Source: Solen grandis
Taxonomy: Eukaryota > Mollusca > Bivalvia > Adapedonta > Solenidae
Reading direction: 5' to 3'
Assembly: GCA_021229015.1 (NCBI GenBank)
Contig: CM037783.1
Location: 6,395,324-6,459,323, forward strand
DNA length: 64,000 bases
Every line of letters begins with the position of its first letter. The first letter of the stretch is position 1. The position numbers and the translations under genes were made by a program. The notes under the pieces were generated by a model. It was given only the letters and a program-made list of their open reading frames with translations, ran no database searches and was not told where the DNA came from. Positions 33,901 through 48,900 of this stretch are shown piece after piece.

Positions 33901-36900
33901 TAAAACATGTTGCAACTGAAAAGTACTTCATATTAATATTACTGTATTTTGATATTGATCAGAAGCCAATGGTAGATTTTAGCGATAAAATCATTAAACC
34001 AAAACATGTATCATTAATACTCTTTTCTATACAGATATCTCTGTATTTTCACTAAGCTTTAAATAAAGGTCAAACCTAGCACAGTGCCATATTACTTGTT
34101 CCTTAACATCTATGGTGTCATGAATAGTTTATTTAGGGTTCTGATAAGAAATAGTCAAATAATGGCTTATAACAAATAATTAACTGACTGAATAGCTATT
34201 ACTGTTGTACGCTACTATACAAAGTATTTCTGACACACTATTTGAAATACTGATCACTGTACCACCATGATAAAAGGAGCAAGAACACAGTGCTTCAACA
34301 GCATGCAATACTGGAGATTTTTGCTTCTCTTAAAGTTCATTTTTTTATAAATGTACCTTTAAAGTTGATAATAATTCAGAGCTGAGTACTAATTATGTAC
34401 TGTAGTTAGTTAGTAGATAATACTAATTATAAACACAAAGATTGAAGTTGATAATAAAAGTATATTTGCAAAATTATCATGCTATGGCTTAGCAAATTGA
34501 CAAAAAAAGAGTGAGAAAAGACTTTATAAACATTTGAAAGAGAAAACTTCAGTAAATTAAGATAAATGGATTTATTTGTAAATTCTTAAAATGAAATTAT
34601 CAAAATTTGCAAATGCAGCCAGTAATGATATGAAGATACCTAGCCTCAGACTTGTATCATGATGGTGACATTGCCTAAGTGCCTAACACAACAGTGAGGA
34701 GCAACACAACACCTGATGACCACACCCAGACCACACCCACCTTCTGTTCCTTCTCTACCTGCTCCTGCTCCTGCCCAAACTTCTGGGCTTCAAGAATCTG
34801 CTGTCTTCTCCGTGATGCCTTTAGAGAGGCACTCTGTTTTCTCTTTATTTGCTGGAAAGTTTAAGACATTGCAGATCAATTATACAACAAGGTTTACACT
34901 GTATTACATGAACCTCAAACCCATGATCTGTTATTGTTGACATACTTTTACATTGTTACAAAGTACCAACGTTTGGGGATGGGACCATTTTTTTCTTTGA
35001 ATTTAATTTAAAAGCAAATCAAAACAAAAAGTTATAAAATGTATTCTGTTGTGACAGACTGCATATATTCACACATTCTATGATCAAATTTGTGACAAAA
35101 TGTCTTATTATGCTATTTTATTTCCAGCTGAAATCAATGCCAAAATGGTAAAGTTCAAGACAATCAACATGAATCAAATAAAGTTTGGTGATATTCAAAT
35201 TTCTTGACACTGCCACGTTTTAACTATATGTATATATAAAATGTTATGGTATGTTAATTCAAGTACAGATAAAAGGACTTAAGTCTCTAATTTCTCCCCC
35301 CCCCCTTTTTTTGTGGGGAGCAACAGGGGGAGGGTTATATCTATGAAATACATGTATTAGTACTACACTATTGTACAACCCTGCATACTGTTTCACTATC
35401 ATTGTCTATTGGGAATTCAGAAGATCATCACAACTGTAAACACTGTAGAATTTGACATTCCAGTGTGATCTTGACCTTAAAGTCACATAACTGAAACCCC
35501 CACTGTATTTTATCTCAATATAGTTGACATTTGCGCAAGATTCTAAAGGAGATGATATGGACAAAGAAAAAAATTCAACTACAGGAAACTATACGTCTCC
35601 TTTATATATATTGGGACATAATTTATTCATTAAACATATTTATTAGTCAAATACAATAACAGAATAATTCACAAACATATACAGAATAGGATTAAATCGA
35701 TATCTAAAAACTTGATGAGATTTTCTCCTCATTATTCACTACTTTGAAACCAGACTTGTCAAACCATACCTGTTCTCTTTTTTCATCCGCTAATCTCTGC
35801 TTCTCTGCTAACTGTTCCGCAGTAAGTTGTGGAACATTAAGTGGATCAAGCCGCTGAAACAAACATTCTGGCAATTATTCATGTAACAGTTGCATATATT
35901 ATGCAGTCATTATCCCTTTCCCTCATAGAGGACACCATGAAAAGACCTATGCGAACAGCATAAAACCAGATCAGCCTGCGAGTAACTCGCAGGCTGATCA
36001 GGTTTTATGCTGTTCGCTGCTCCTCAGTGGTCTGGAAATGAAGATTTTGTAATTAAATTTGGTAAGGTTTAACTGTGGTTTTCTGCAGATCAGGCTTTAT
36101 GTGATACCTATTGAGGGCGTCAAAATGAGTCTATATGAGGGAAAGGGTTATACAATGCAAAACAATAACAATGACTAATGTTACGTGACAATCACATATT
36201 CATCTAACTGAAGGTACATGTGTTGGCACACAGGAGTGAGTGTTTACAGTACAACCATAGAAGCAGACAACAAATATTATCTTGATCTTCAGTTTGAAAA
36301 CGATAATCATTATACCATGTACTTAAATTGTGATATCATGAAAATGTTGATTACAGTTTTTTAGTCATATCAAAAGTGATATACAAATAAAGCTAAAATA
36401 AAGTCCCACTGCCTCAAATTACACTTGAGTCTAACATACCATACTAATTGATACATTGAAGAAAAACTAATTGAAATTGCAGGACAAATACAATGATATC
36501 CTATTTCATAACACACCTCATTAAGTTTTCATGGACATAGTCACCTCAGAGTAGAGAAAATCTAAATATGATTGGTTTAGGCAATAACTGTTCAATCAAT
36601 ACAAAACTACAGGTATTTTTCATTCACATGAAATGGTGTTCAACTGTTTGTAATATATACCAGACAATATAGAAAGTTTAACTCTAAATATACACATAAC
36701 CATTTAGATTACTGACAAAGCCAGGAGATAAGTAACATGGTGTAGCAAATGATCTTATTATGGTATGTCAACTCACAAAAAAAAAAGAGAAAAACAACTT
36801 CTGTTTCAAAACTGATTTAGAAATAATGTTAAACTTAAGCTAGAAATGACATAAAAAGAAATGTAACAAAATATGTTACTTTTCATCAATTTTAAAACCT

Positions 36901-39900
36901 ATGGATAGAAAAAAGGGATTACTTACATTTATCTTTAAAACCATACATGCACTTACAAACAATTACTTAAAAGGAAGGCCTATAAAACAATGGGAGGTGA
37001 GGGAGGGAATCCAAATAAATTACCTATATGGTTCCTACAACAGGCATTTAATTTAAAGATCAATGAATGGAATAAAAAAAATGTATCCTAGCCAATCCTT
37101 GTTTATCAGCTATCCAACTTGATTAATGCCCAAGTTTCATTTCCTCTGCTGATATGCACAATCTCATAGAGAATTAGAGTACTCTGTTGCATGTCTTATC
37201 TCAAACACTTCATCTGCAACAATCAAATATGAATTAAGGTATCTGTAGAAAGAACAGAATATTGTCCATTGAATGCCAGAAGTTGGTATCAGCCTTCTTT
37301 TTATAAGCTCGTTACCTCTTCTAGAATTCAAAGGATAATACATATCATTTTTCGCTATTAACTACCTCCCCACCCACCCCTAAATTTAAATTTCCCAGAG
37401 AGGGAAAGTCAGCATGTTAAACATATCCTCAGCAAGACCTGTTAGAACAACACACATATGCCCTCCCCAGGATGTGAAGTCATACAAGGCAATAACAATT
37501 ACCGTGTAACACTGATCAGTGTCTGAGTAAACAAGTAGATCATTATGAGCATAGTGATGGAAGACTTACTACTGCTTGAAACATTTTTCTAGTTTTTCTA
37601 TTATTGTCATAGATTTGTACATTGTACATGAATATTCGCAAGGTAATGGGTAAATCACCCAGCTGAAGGTCCTTCTATTTTGTACATGAATATTCACAAG
37701 GTAAAAAAGTTAACCACCCAGCTGATTGTCCTTCTGACGAGGTACATGCATACCTGTTACCACAGAATTCTTGACTGAGTTTTTCGACTTACCTTTAATC
37801 GTGGAGGAGGTGGGCCTAGAAACTTCATGGAACCATTTGCTTGTTCTCCATCCAATGTTACTGTAAATGCTACTGACTTAGGAACTGCAATGCAAAGAAG
37901 GTAAAAACAGTTTAAAATCTATGTGCAACAAATAATATGCATAGATAAAAAGATATCAGGCACCAACCATACTTCTCAATAACTATGGATTTTTTTTTTT
38001 TTATAGAAAACTGATGTCTCCCCCCACCACACACACTGAGGCACACAGTGACATACAAGAGCCATCTCATCAGGGTCTGCTTTATTTACTTTGAAACCTT
38101 GAAAGTCATTAGCTTTTGCAAACAGTGACTATATGTCACCTTTCTCATATGATAAGATACATCATATTTTTCTCATGTAAAAGAAATATCAGGATGACAA
38201 ACAACAGGTAAGCCCTCTGTGGCTAGTGTACAAAATGTTTGCAAATGTTTGTGCACTGGCACTAGAATCGCAGAATTATGATTTTTTGTCCCTCTATACT
38301 ATATTATGAACATGGTAAGGAATGGAATCTGACATCACTTGATTACAGAGGCTGTAAAATTGTACAAATGTATGCTTCCATTATATTCTATCAGTCTGAT
38401 GTTTATTTAACACATGGTGTAATGAATCATTATCAAAAGGCAATCTTAACAAAGTAATAACTATCAATGACACAATTTGTACATATTTTAAATCTGCTCC
38501 ACTCTCAACTTCCGGTTTCTTTCTTTCAACAATTCCCACTGGATGACATAATACATCTACGCAAGCTATGGAACGCCACAGCTGTCTTATATTCGGTATT
38601 GATGTTTAGATGGGTCCATATAGCATTTTGAGGGATCGTGTTATCATCATGTGGGGTTGTTATGTTATCTTGTTGGGTTGTTATATTATCATGTGAGGCT
38701 GTAATGTCATCTTGTTGGGTTGTTATATCATCATGTGGGGTTGATTTGCCATTTTGGGTGGTGCAGTTGTCCTTCTGTGATGTCCACTTGACTTGCTATG
38801 TGATGAGTTGTCATTCTGTTACAGTCACTTGAATTGCTGTGTGGTGCAATTTTCCTTCTGTGATGTTCAATTCACTTGCTGTGTGGTGCAGTTGTCCTTC
38901 TGTGATGTCCACTTGACTTGCTGTGTGATGCAGTTGTCCTTCTGTGATGTCCACTTGACTTGCTGTGTGATGCAGTTGTCATTCTGTTACATCCACTTGA
39001 CTTGCTGTGTGGTGCAGTTGTCATTCTGTTACATCCACTTGACTTGCTGTGTGGTGCAGTTTTCCTTCTGTGATGTCCACTTGACTTAATGTGTGGTGCA
39101 GTTGTCCTTCTGTGATGTCCACTTGACTTGCTGTGTGATGCAGTTGTCATTCTGTTACATCCATTTGACTTGCTGTGTGGTGCAGTTTTCCTTCTGTGAT
39201 GTCCACTGGGCTTGCTGTGTGGTGCCGCTGTCCTTCTGTAATGTCCACTTGACTTGCTATGTGATGCAGTTGTCATTCTGTTACATCAACTTGAATTGCT
39301 GTGTGGTGAAGTTTTCCTTCTGTGATGTCCAACTGACTTGCTGTGTGGTGCAGTTGTCCTTCTGTGATGTTCAATTGACTTGCTGTGTGATGCAGTTGTC
39401 ATTCTGTAATGTGCACTTGACTTGCTGTGTGTTGCAGTTTTTCTTCCGTGATGTCCACTTGACTTGCTGTGTGGTGCCGTTGTCCTTCTGTTATGTCCAC
39501 TTGACATTGTGATCGGTTGATTAGAATTACATCCTATTCATTAATATGCTGACATGTACAGGTAGTGTGCTGTGATGTTGTTCTCTCCTATGTAGTTCAT
39601 TCGGCACATGTACTGTTCGGATGAAGTGTGAAATGTTGCGCATTGACGACACCGAGTTGGACATTTCCTTATTTTCATTTCTTTTATGTTGGATGTTAAG
39701 GAACACACCCAAATTTTAAGATTCCTTTGTGTTAGACAATATACAAACAAGTATATTTACCAACTTTTGAAGTTGCAAAGACTCACATTCTAGTTTTTTA
39801 TTTTATATTTTTTTGCAAATTCTCAATAAAAATCCAGTTTTTGTTAAAAAAAAATGCAAACATGTTATGTTTTGCATTTTATTTTTACATTTTAAGATTT

Positions 39901-42900
39901 CTTTTTTACATCAGTGAATTTCATCCGAAAAGATTAAAAATAAACCGCGATCCTTGGCGAGCGTTTTTTTATTTTCTAAACCGAGCAGGATAAACTTATC
40001 TTCATTCAACACTTACCAAGTATTCTATTTATCCTATTATTTCTGACTAAGGCTTGACTTGACTTGACTATTTGAGTTACCGTCGCTTCGACAGTATTTC
40101 AGTCATATAGCGACGTCCAGCTAATTACAGGAGAGGGAAGACCCGGAATGCACGGAGGCTTTCGGGTAGTACCACCGACCTACCGCAAGCCAGCTGGAAG
40201 GCTTCCTCACATGAAAATCCTAATGACCCTGCCGGGATAGAAACCACGCGGTGATGGGTGAGTGAGTGTTAAAGTTCGATAGGCAGTTTATACCACAATG
40301 TAAGTCTGGTGATAGGATAAACTGTATTCAACAACTTTCAACAACTTTTGATAAAATTTGTTGAAATTATTATATTGATCAATAAAACACCCTTTTTAAA
40401 CGCCTTTTCTTGTAACTAAAACTATTTATTGAGAATTAAGTAAAAATTGCATAATAAAATATAAACATTTCGCTTAGACAATTGAACATAACAGATAGAT
40501 TTCTTTGATTTCCATTCACTTGCAACACTTTTTACTAATTACAGTTTTGTCATGTTGTAAAATGCAATGTATTTTATCAGGAGATATTTTCTTTATCTTT
40601 TCAGATGAAATCCACTGATGTAAGAAAATTCTAAAAAGCAAAACATAGTTATATTTGCTTTTTTAACATAAACTGCATTTTTATTGAGAATTTGCATAAA
40701 AACACTGGCGTAGCTTTCTATAGGTACATTAGGCACATGCCTACACATTTATTTTTTCAAAGACTAAAAATAAAAACTGCCCGGAAAGGCGAAATAGTGG
40801 TCAAACTTAGAAAGAATCTGTGCTATGGTATCAAAGTGAACTTTCAATTATTATAAACAAATTATGTTTATATGTAACGTAAAATTATTTTTTTTTTTTT
40901 TCTCAACAGTTATCTAAATTTTAAATTATTGAAAATACTGAAAATTGGTCTTCCAGTTCAGTAAACTGACAAAACCACAATCTATATGATCTCAAAAATG
41001 AAATGACATTTACTGCAGATGTAATTCACACGCACGCAATACTCATACATGCATAAATTATTACCATTATTATGACAGTTATCTTTTAAGTTAATCTCTT
41101 AAAAGACACATCTTAGGTAATTAAAAGTCTGCTTTGCGGTAATTTGATTTTATGAGGCAAAATACATAAATTTACTTTTCTCCTCTGGGTGTTTAAGGGT
41201 ACATATTTTATAAACGACAGACCTAAAACAAGTTAATAATTTTGCTTTAAACTTGTATATTGCCGTTAATTATGTGTTTTCTGTTATTAAATTTATATTT
41301 TAGGGAGAACATCAACAGGTTTCACTGTGTGATTAATACATAGAGGAAATGTGTTTGTTTTGAGTGAAAATGGAAAATATCTCATTAAGAAGTGATTCTA
41401 TTTAATATATTCAAGAGTGCGTAGCCAAGCGAAAATGTTAAGATTGTACATGTATCACAGCGAGATGAGATGTATTCCATATTCACTCAAAACAAATTTT
41501 GTTTTTATTTTATGTTTACTGCTGCTACATATCCATGTACATACCCTTTATATGTAAATAGGTAGTCCCGGCAGATCTATATCACCCACATTGTGAGATA
41601 TTGATATGACTTGACTATTTGATTTTTGCTGTCGCCTCGACAGTATTTCAGTCATAAAGCAACGTCAAGCTAATTACAGGTGGAGGAAGACCCCAAATGC
41701 ACGGAAATATCTGGGTAGAACCACCGACCTACCGCAAGCCAGCTGGAAGGCTTCCTCACATGAAAATCCGGGATTCGAACCCACGCGGTGAGGGGCTGAG
41801 TGAGTGTTAAAGTCAGCGACTTTACCCTCTCGGCCACTGAGGCCCCACGTGAGATGCAGATTTAATCTCACTGATAAAACACAGTATTTCAACAGAAAGT
41901 ATTAAATAAAAACTCTAATGTCAGTCTCACGTGTAATTCAAACACACACACATAACAATAATTATTACAAATTTATGATATTTGGTGCTTACATACAACT
42001 GATCTAGATGCACGTTTGTTCTCAGAGCGTTATGAGTGAGAGTCATGAGTGTAAAGGCTACTAATGAGTACTTAATAATTGCTTGAAAATCTACATAAAA
42101 TGGGTATATTCCCATTAAAAAGAAAGCCTCAAAACCAATCAGATTGTTCACACGGCCCTGCAAATATCCAAAGTCCCCCGACAGATCCTCCGCGGTAGGA
42201 AAACAAACCTACACATTTAGTGAATCCAAGCTACGCCCCTGAAAAATACTACTAGAATGTGACTTTTTGCAACTTCAAAAGTTGGCAAATATACTTGTAT
42301 ATTGTCTAACACAAAGGATCTTAAAATTTGGGTTGTCCTTTAACATACAGCGTTAAATAAATGAGAACAGGAAAAAAAAAAAGGTGCAATGAACCACATA
42401 GGAGAGAACAACATCACAGCACACTACCTGTACATGTCAGCATAATAATGAACAGGATGAAATACTAATCAACCGATCACAATGTCAAGTGGAGGTAACA
42501 GAAGGACAACTGCATCGCACAGTAAGCCAAATGGATATCACAGAAGGACAACTGCACCACCCAAAATGGCAAATCAACCCCACATGATGATATTACAGTC
42601 TCATATAATGACTTAACAACCACACATGATGTCTTTATAACCTCACATAATGACATTACAACTCCATATGATAATATTACAACCTTAACCCCACATGATG
42701 ATAACACGATCCCTCAAAATGCTATATGGACCCATCTAAACATCAATACCGAACATAAGACAGCTGTGGCGTTCCATACAAGCAATTTACCACAATCTGA
42801 CAATGTCAGTTTCTCATGGTATCTGGATATTCTCCTGATTCTGGATTTATCAAAACAGTCATAAAAACTATACTTATCACAATGTTGACCTTAAACTTGA

Positions 42901-45900
42901 AGCTACATACTCATCACTTTAATTGCATGCATATTTTATGCAGTTTCATTTGATAGATCTCAATGCTTGATAAAGAGTAATTATCACCTGACAAACAAAC
43001 AAAAGTTACCATGACAATGAAGCTACAGACTTTTAAGTTGTACACTACAAACCACAACTGTATGGTCACCTATTGACTTTAATCCATACATGAGGAAGAT
43101 ACAGCCAAGACATGCAATCTTGATAAAAGTGACAGACAGATGAAAGTAGAGACAGAAGAGCACAATCCTATACATAGTTCTGAAATAAGTCTTCAACTAG
43201 TGCGTGACTGAAAAAAAAAGCTCTTTTGGAGGGTCAATAAGAATTTCTTTAAGATATATCAATGGGGTCTCTTGGTATCCAGATATTCTCTTGCTAAAAT
43301 ATTTTTTCCCTATTTTGATCTGAAAAATCCCCCTATGTGAGGGAACTAAGCAAGAGGAAGGTGCAGGAAGCAAAATCACAGTGAATGAAAACTAAGAAAA
43401 TATTTCTAAAGTGTTTGTTGGGCTTAACATCCTACAGTGTTTCTGTCATTTAGAGATCATGTCTACTTGAGACAGATATAGTGCTGCCACACTACAGTAT
43501 CATGCTGAAGATATGTGACATGATATCACACCCAGTCATATTATCCTGACACAGGGCCAACCAGTCCTGGAACTACCCTTATATGCTATACCAGTACCAT
43601 TTTTCATGATTTTGGTATATCTTGACCAGAGATCAAACCCAAGACCTCCCATTTCCCAAGGCAGACACTCAAACCACTCCACCAACAGAGAGGATTTACT
43701 AAAGTGCAACAAGAATAGATGTGTTATATGACTACAAAATATAAATTCTTTGTTTAAAAAAAAAAAGAGTTAAACAACCCTATATGTTATATATAAGGTT
43801 GTTGAACTTTTTTCTTTCTTTTTTAAATGCATCTGTTCTTCGGTCAAAGCAACATACCAGATACCTTTGTTGTTGTATTTAATGCTTGGTGTGTTTTTCC
43901 CTATTTTGATGTTCTATGACACAAATTTCCCCCTGACACCAGCCAAGACCTCTTTACTCCATAGGTGAAAAAATAATAAGCATGTGAACTTATGCTTTAA
44001 GTGCAATGTCAATACCCAGACATTAACTATAAGGTGTGTTTGAAACGCTGGCATCCTGTTCCACTGAGACTTACTGGCCCTTTCCCTCATAGAGGACACC
44101 ATGAAAAGACCTATGCGAACAGCGTAAAACCAGATCAGCCTGCGAGTAACTCGCAGGCTGATCAGGTTTTATGCTGTTCGCTGCTCCTCAGTAGTCTGGA
44201 AATTAGGATTTTTTAAATTAAATTTGGTAAGGTTTAACTGTGGTTTTCTGCAGATCAGGCTTTATGTGGTACCTATTGAGTGCGTCAAAATGAGTCTATA
44301 TGAAGGAAAGGGTTAACAAGATATGATCTACATTGGAAGCTTTACCATTGATCTACACTGGCAGGTGGATAATGAGACTTATCCTATTATACATGCAGAC
44401 TGCTTTTCATACATAACTGATGTATATCCCTTTACCTCATAAAGATTGGCAAACAAAGCAGACCAAGATCAGACAGCACCATCTCTCATCAGGGTCTCCT
44501 CTGTTTGTTCATACAATATTGAAGCTCATATTCTACAGTCATCATGGAAAAGAAAGGCCATTGTTTAATGACTTGACTTGACTATTTGAGTTTACCGTCG
44601 CTTCAACAGTATTTCAGTCATATAGCGATGTCCAGCTAATTACAGGTGGAGGAAGACCCCGAATGCACGGAGGCATCTGGGTAGAACCACCGACCTACCG
44701 CAAGACAGTTGGAAGGCTTCCTCACAAGAAAATCCGAATGACCCTGCCGCGATTTGAAACCACACGGTGAGAGGCTAAGTGAGTGTTAAAGTCAGCGACT
44801 TTACCCTCTTGGCCATGGAGGCCCCCATTGTTTAATACATCATTTTAAGTTCAGTTAATCCATACAGTGAGATTACAAATAATTTTAACTACGCTATCCT
44901 GAGAGATAAACACAGGTATTAAAAATTTTTTAAGATTATAAATACCCCAACCATATCACCACGACCCAACAGTATGATAAATTAATGAATGGTGGAACAG
45001 GACAATGAAGTATAGCATTGAGGAGGGGGTATGACTGCAGACTCAATATTCCTAGAACTCTTTACCTAAGATACACATAATTATAAACTAGTGAAAAACC
45101 AGATCAGACTGGAAGCTGTTCTTGGTATGGGTTACCATGGGTTACCATATTAGTCTATCATTCCACAGCCTGATCTAGTCTTATACAAAATATATATGTC
45201 ATTAAAATGATTCCTGTCATCTTCTCATGTCCAAACAACTTGGACTAAGACCGCTCCATCATAATACATACAGATGACCCTAGACAGATGATTATAGATA
45301 TTTTCATAATTCATAAGATATATACTGGTAAAGAGACTTTTATAACCTTTAGTTCATTATCAAATAAAAGAAAGATATTGGGAAGATAAAATCTAAAACT
45401 GAAACAGCAACTGTGACCATTTAAAGAAAATCAATCAGTGAAATAAAGAAGTGATAAATTATACATAGGTAAGCCAATCCCTGGCTTGTTTACAGTAGAA
45501 ACCAAGATAAGTAACGAGTACAGTATCTACCCCACAATCACTTCCCTGGGGAGAGAGTCAGGGTCGCCTGATGGTCTGCATGATAAGGGAAATTAAATAT
45601 TCAAATAATCAACACCATAGCAATAGGCAGCCATTTATAAACAATAAACATTCTAATTCAGTCAACATATACAATAATTGATTGTTAAGAAAATACTGAC
45701 AGTTAATGAATAATTTCATTCTTCTAATACTCAATTACTGTTTTCAGATTTATTAAAAATTAACAAAGATTTTGGAAAATAGTTTTTGTTGTTCAGGTAA
45801 TTTCTATTTCCGAATATAGAAAGTATATCTATAATATGGTTTGGCATATACTAAGGACAGGTATCTAAATAAATTTAAATGATAAACATGCAATATAAGT

Positions 45901-48900
45901 ATTCAACATCAATACCTAACATTGAAGAAGGACATGAAGATCTACAGCCCTGTTGTTTAGATATTGCAAGTCTTTAACCCTTTCCCTCATACAGACTCAT
46001 TTTGACGCACTCAATAGGTACCACATAAAGCCTGATCTGCAGAAAACCACAGTTAAACCTTACCAAATTTATTTACAAAATCCTCATTTCCAGACCACTG
46101 AGGAGCAGCGAACAGAATAAAACCTGATCAGCCTGCGAGTTACTCGCAGGCTGATCTGGTTTTATGCTGTTCGCATAGGTCTTTTCATGGTTTCCTCTAA
46201 GAGGGAAAGGGTTAAATTAACAATTCCCACACTCTCCCTTGGGGGTACTTTCAAACAAAGGCTATATAATCGCCCTAATTGGAGAGAGGCATAATCTGTT
46301 GTGAATTTGACATGATTTTTACACTACTCAAAAAATGAAATGTCAAAAAAGGAATGTCAAATTGTGATACTAAGACAAAGTTTTGATGAGATGCAACAAA
46401 CCATTTCTTTAAATTCTCATGATGATAACACCTTGTAAATGATGTTGTTGTGCTAGGGTTTATTGCAAGAGTGGCAGTATTTCAGTCATATAGCAACATC
46501 TAGCCGATTACAGAAAAACCCAAGTGCACCCTGGTAGAACCTTCAACCTACCCCTGATATTTAATTACTCAGATATTTCATGCACTAACCATATCTATCA
46601 AATGAAATGCACTTTAACAATCATATTAAAGTTTAATTAAATTCAGAGTTCAGATAATTACAAGTACATGCAAATTTTCTGTTGCTGCAAACTTTAATTA
46701 GATTTGTTTTTAAACTTATTTATTTTACATTGATTGGGAAGTACATGTATATACGTCCCTCTTGACAGTTCCTGAGATGTACAAGTACTTCACTTACTTC
46801 AGGGGCCTCCGTGGCCGAGAGGGTAAAGTCACTGACTTTACCACTTATTCAGCCCCTCACTGTGTGGGTTCAAATTCCGGCAGGGTCATTTGGATTTTCA
46901 TGTGAGGAAGCCTTCAAGCTGGCTTGCGGTAGGCCGGTGGTTCTACCCGGATGCCTTCGTGCATTTGGGGTCTTCCTCTACCTGTAATTAGCTGGACGTC
47001 GCTATATGACTGAAATACTATCGAAGCGACGGTAAACTCAAATAGTCAAGTCAAGTCACTTACTTCATGGATACACTGTATCTAAACCATACAGAAGTCA
47101 GACTAGGCTGAAAGCTGTTCAATATTACAATGCTCCGATCTAAAAAGCTGCTGAGTTGAAACAATGTATGATCTTATCAGGCTTCAAGTTACTCAAAGCC
47201 TGATCCAAAATTTAATTTGTACAAGCTGTAAAGATTATTTACTGATTGAACAGTTAAACACTAAATACAAAACCCAGTGGCCTGATGGTATAAGCACCTG
47301 CCCTCTGTATTAGTGGTAATGGATTCAATCCCCATTTAACCATCAAGGGCCCCGTGGTCCAGTGGTAACATATATGACGGCAGACATGAAGCTTGTAGGT
47401 TCAAACCCCACTGAGGACAAAAAATTTTCATGCCCTCTCAGGTGCATAGTGCTTGTCTGACTCATAAAGATGTGAAATCATCTTCATAGAAGAAAAGCTT
47501 AAACGTAAAGGGAAACCTGAGGCAGAACAATCAATTATACAGGGCTCAAATTTAACACTCACATTTTGGCAAAATGGGAGCAAAAAATGAAGTTTGCGAG
47601 TTACGTTTTAAACCACTCACATTTTTTTGCGAGTGAAAATATTGGCTTAAACATTTCTTAATAAGATTTCAATAAAATAATCAGAAACATCAACAAAATT
47701 ATAAACAATCTTAGCTTGTTTTAATCACAAGCGAAATTTACACCGGAAAATTGTTGTGTGACTAGTATAAATACAGGTCCAGTCTGTCAACTATGGTATG
47801 CAACACGTGGACACATATGTTAAAAATTTACAAAGATTTTGGATACTAATTTAATTTTCAATCAATAAAAGTTATCCACACCCTTGTATCAAACTTGGAA
47901 GCCTGATATTACACTAGTCCCGTTTTCCAATGGAAATGCGTCTGATGCTGATTTGGATTATCAATTGAAAAATGTCAAAATGAAAGATATTTTTTTCTTA
48001 AATCTCATGATGTCAATGAACTAAGTACAGAATCTGAAATCAACAAACCAAAGAAAGCACATAGATCTAACGCACTTAAAATAAAAACAGTGAAGAAACT
48101 GGAGATGGATTTGGATGACCAGGTTGCCTAACTTAAAATAGAGTCTGGCCTCAAAATCAACGCTCATAATTCAGCAAAATGCTAGCAGAAAATGAAGTTT
48201 GTTACGTTTTAAACCACTTGCATTTTTTGCAGGTGGGAACAAAAATTAAATTTGAGTCCTGCTTGCACAGTTATACCATGTTCATCAAACTGTGAAATAA
48301 CGATCACAGTCATACATTTGCATAAATTTTAAATAAATCATATCATGATGTACATGTGTACCTAGTTTTATTAAGATATGATGTCATCTTCTTAGAAAAA
48401 AAAACTTAAACCCAAAGGTAAACCTGTGGCAGAAGAACAATCATAATGTTCTTCCAAATGTGAAATAATGGTCACAGCATTAATTTCCATAAATATTAAA
48501 TAGATCATATAATGAGGTACATGTGTACCTAGTTTCATCAAGATGTGATGTCATCTTCATAGAAAAAAAAGCTTAAAGGCTAAGGTAAACCTGAGGCAAA
48601 AAACACATTTTACAATGTTCATCCAACCATGAAATATAGGTCACATCTATGAATTTGCATAAATATTAAATAGATCATATCATGATGTCCATGTTTACGT
48701 AGTTTCATCAAGATATGAAGTCATCTTCATAGAAAAAAGCTTAAACGCAAAGGTAAACCTGAGGTGAGGACGCATGCATGCACAGACCGAAACACAACTC
48801 TGAATAAGCACTAATAGACAAAACACAGGTACATTAAGTTCACTGAATACATTGTTATTCAAGGAGTCCCTCTCTGGCAAAGAGTCAAGAGCACTGGTGT

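Larger units (their letters stand above)
38568..42777. mobile_element. 4.2-kb foldback element with minisatellite arms
   Basis: The left arm (38568-39942) and right arm (40592-40702 plus 42242-42777) are inverted copies. Both outer ends read ATGGAACGCCACAGCTGTCT inward, and the arms match through TTTTGAAGTTGCAAA to TCAATAAAAATxCAG and ACATCAGTG. The right arm is split by a hAT-like insertion. The left arm is much longer because of an expanded 42-bp minisatellite. CAAGC occurs just outside both ends but no clean duplication is seen. No transposase was found. Foldback class inferred from architecture. Confidence 0.6.

Noticed and set aside
38750..39510. CRISPR-like array
   Set aside because: Units are contiguous with no unique spacers, in an animal genome.
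38638..39512. Long frames on both strands with 14-residue repeats as a Cys-rich or His/Arg-rich protein gene
   Set aside because: They are two readings of one 42-bp minisatellite in a foldback arm; no splice, start or composition support.
46802..46880. Functional Leu/Ser-type tRNA gene
   Set aside because: It is the head of a SINE with body, tail and a 12-bp target duplication.
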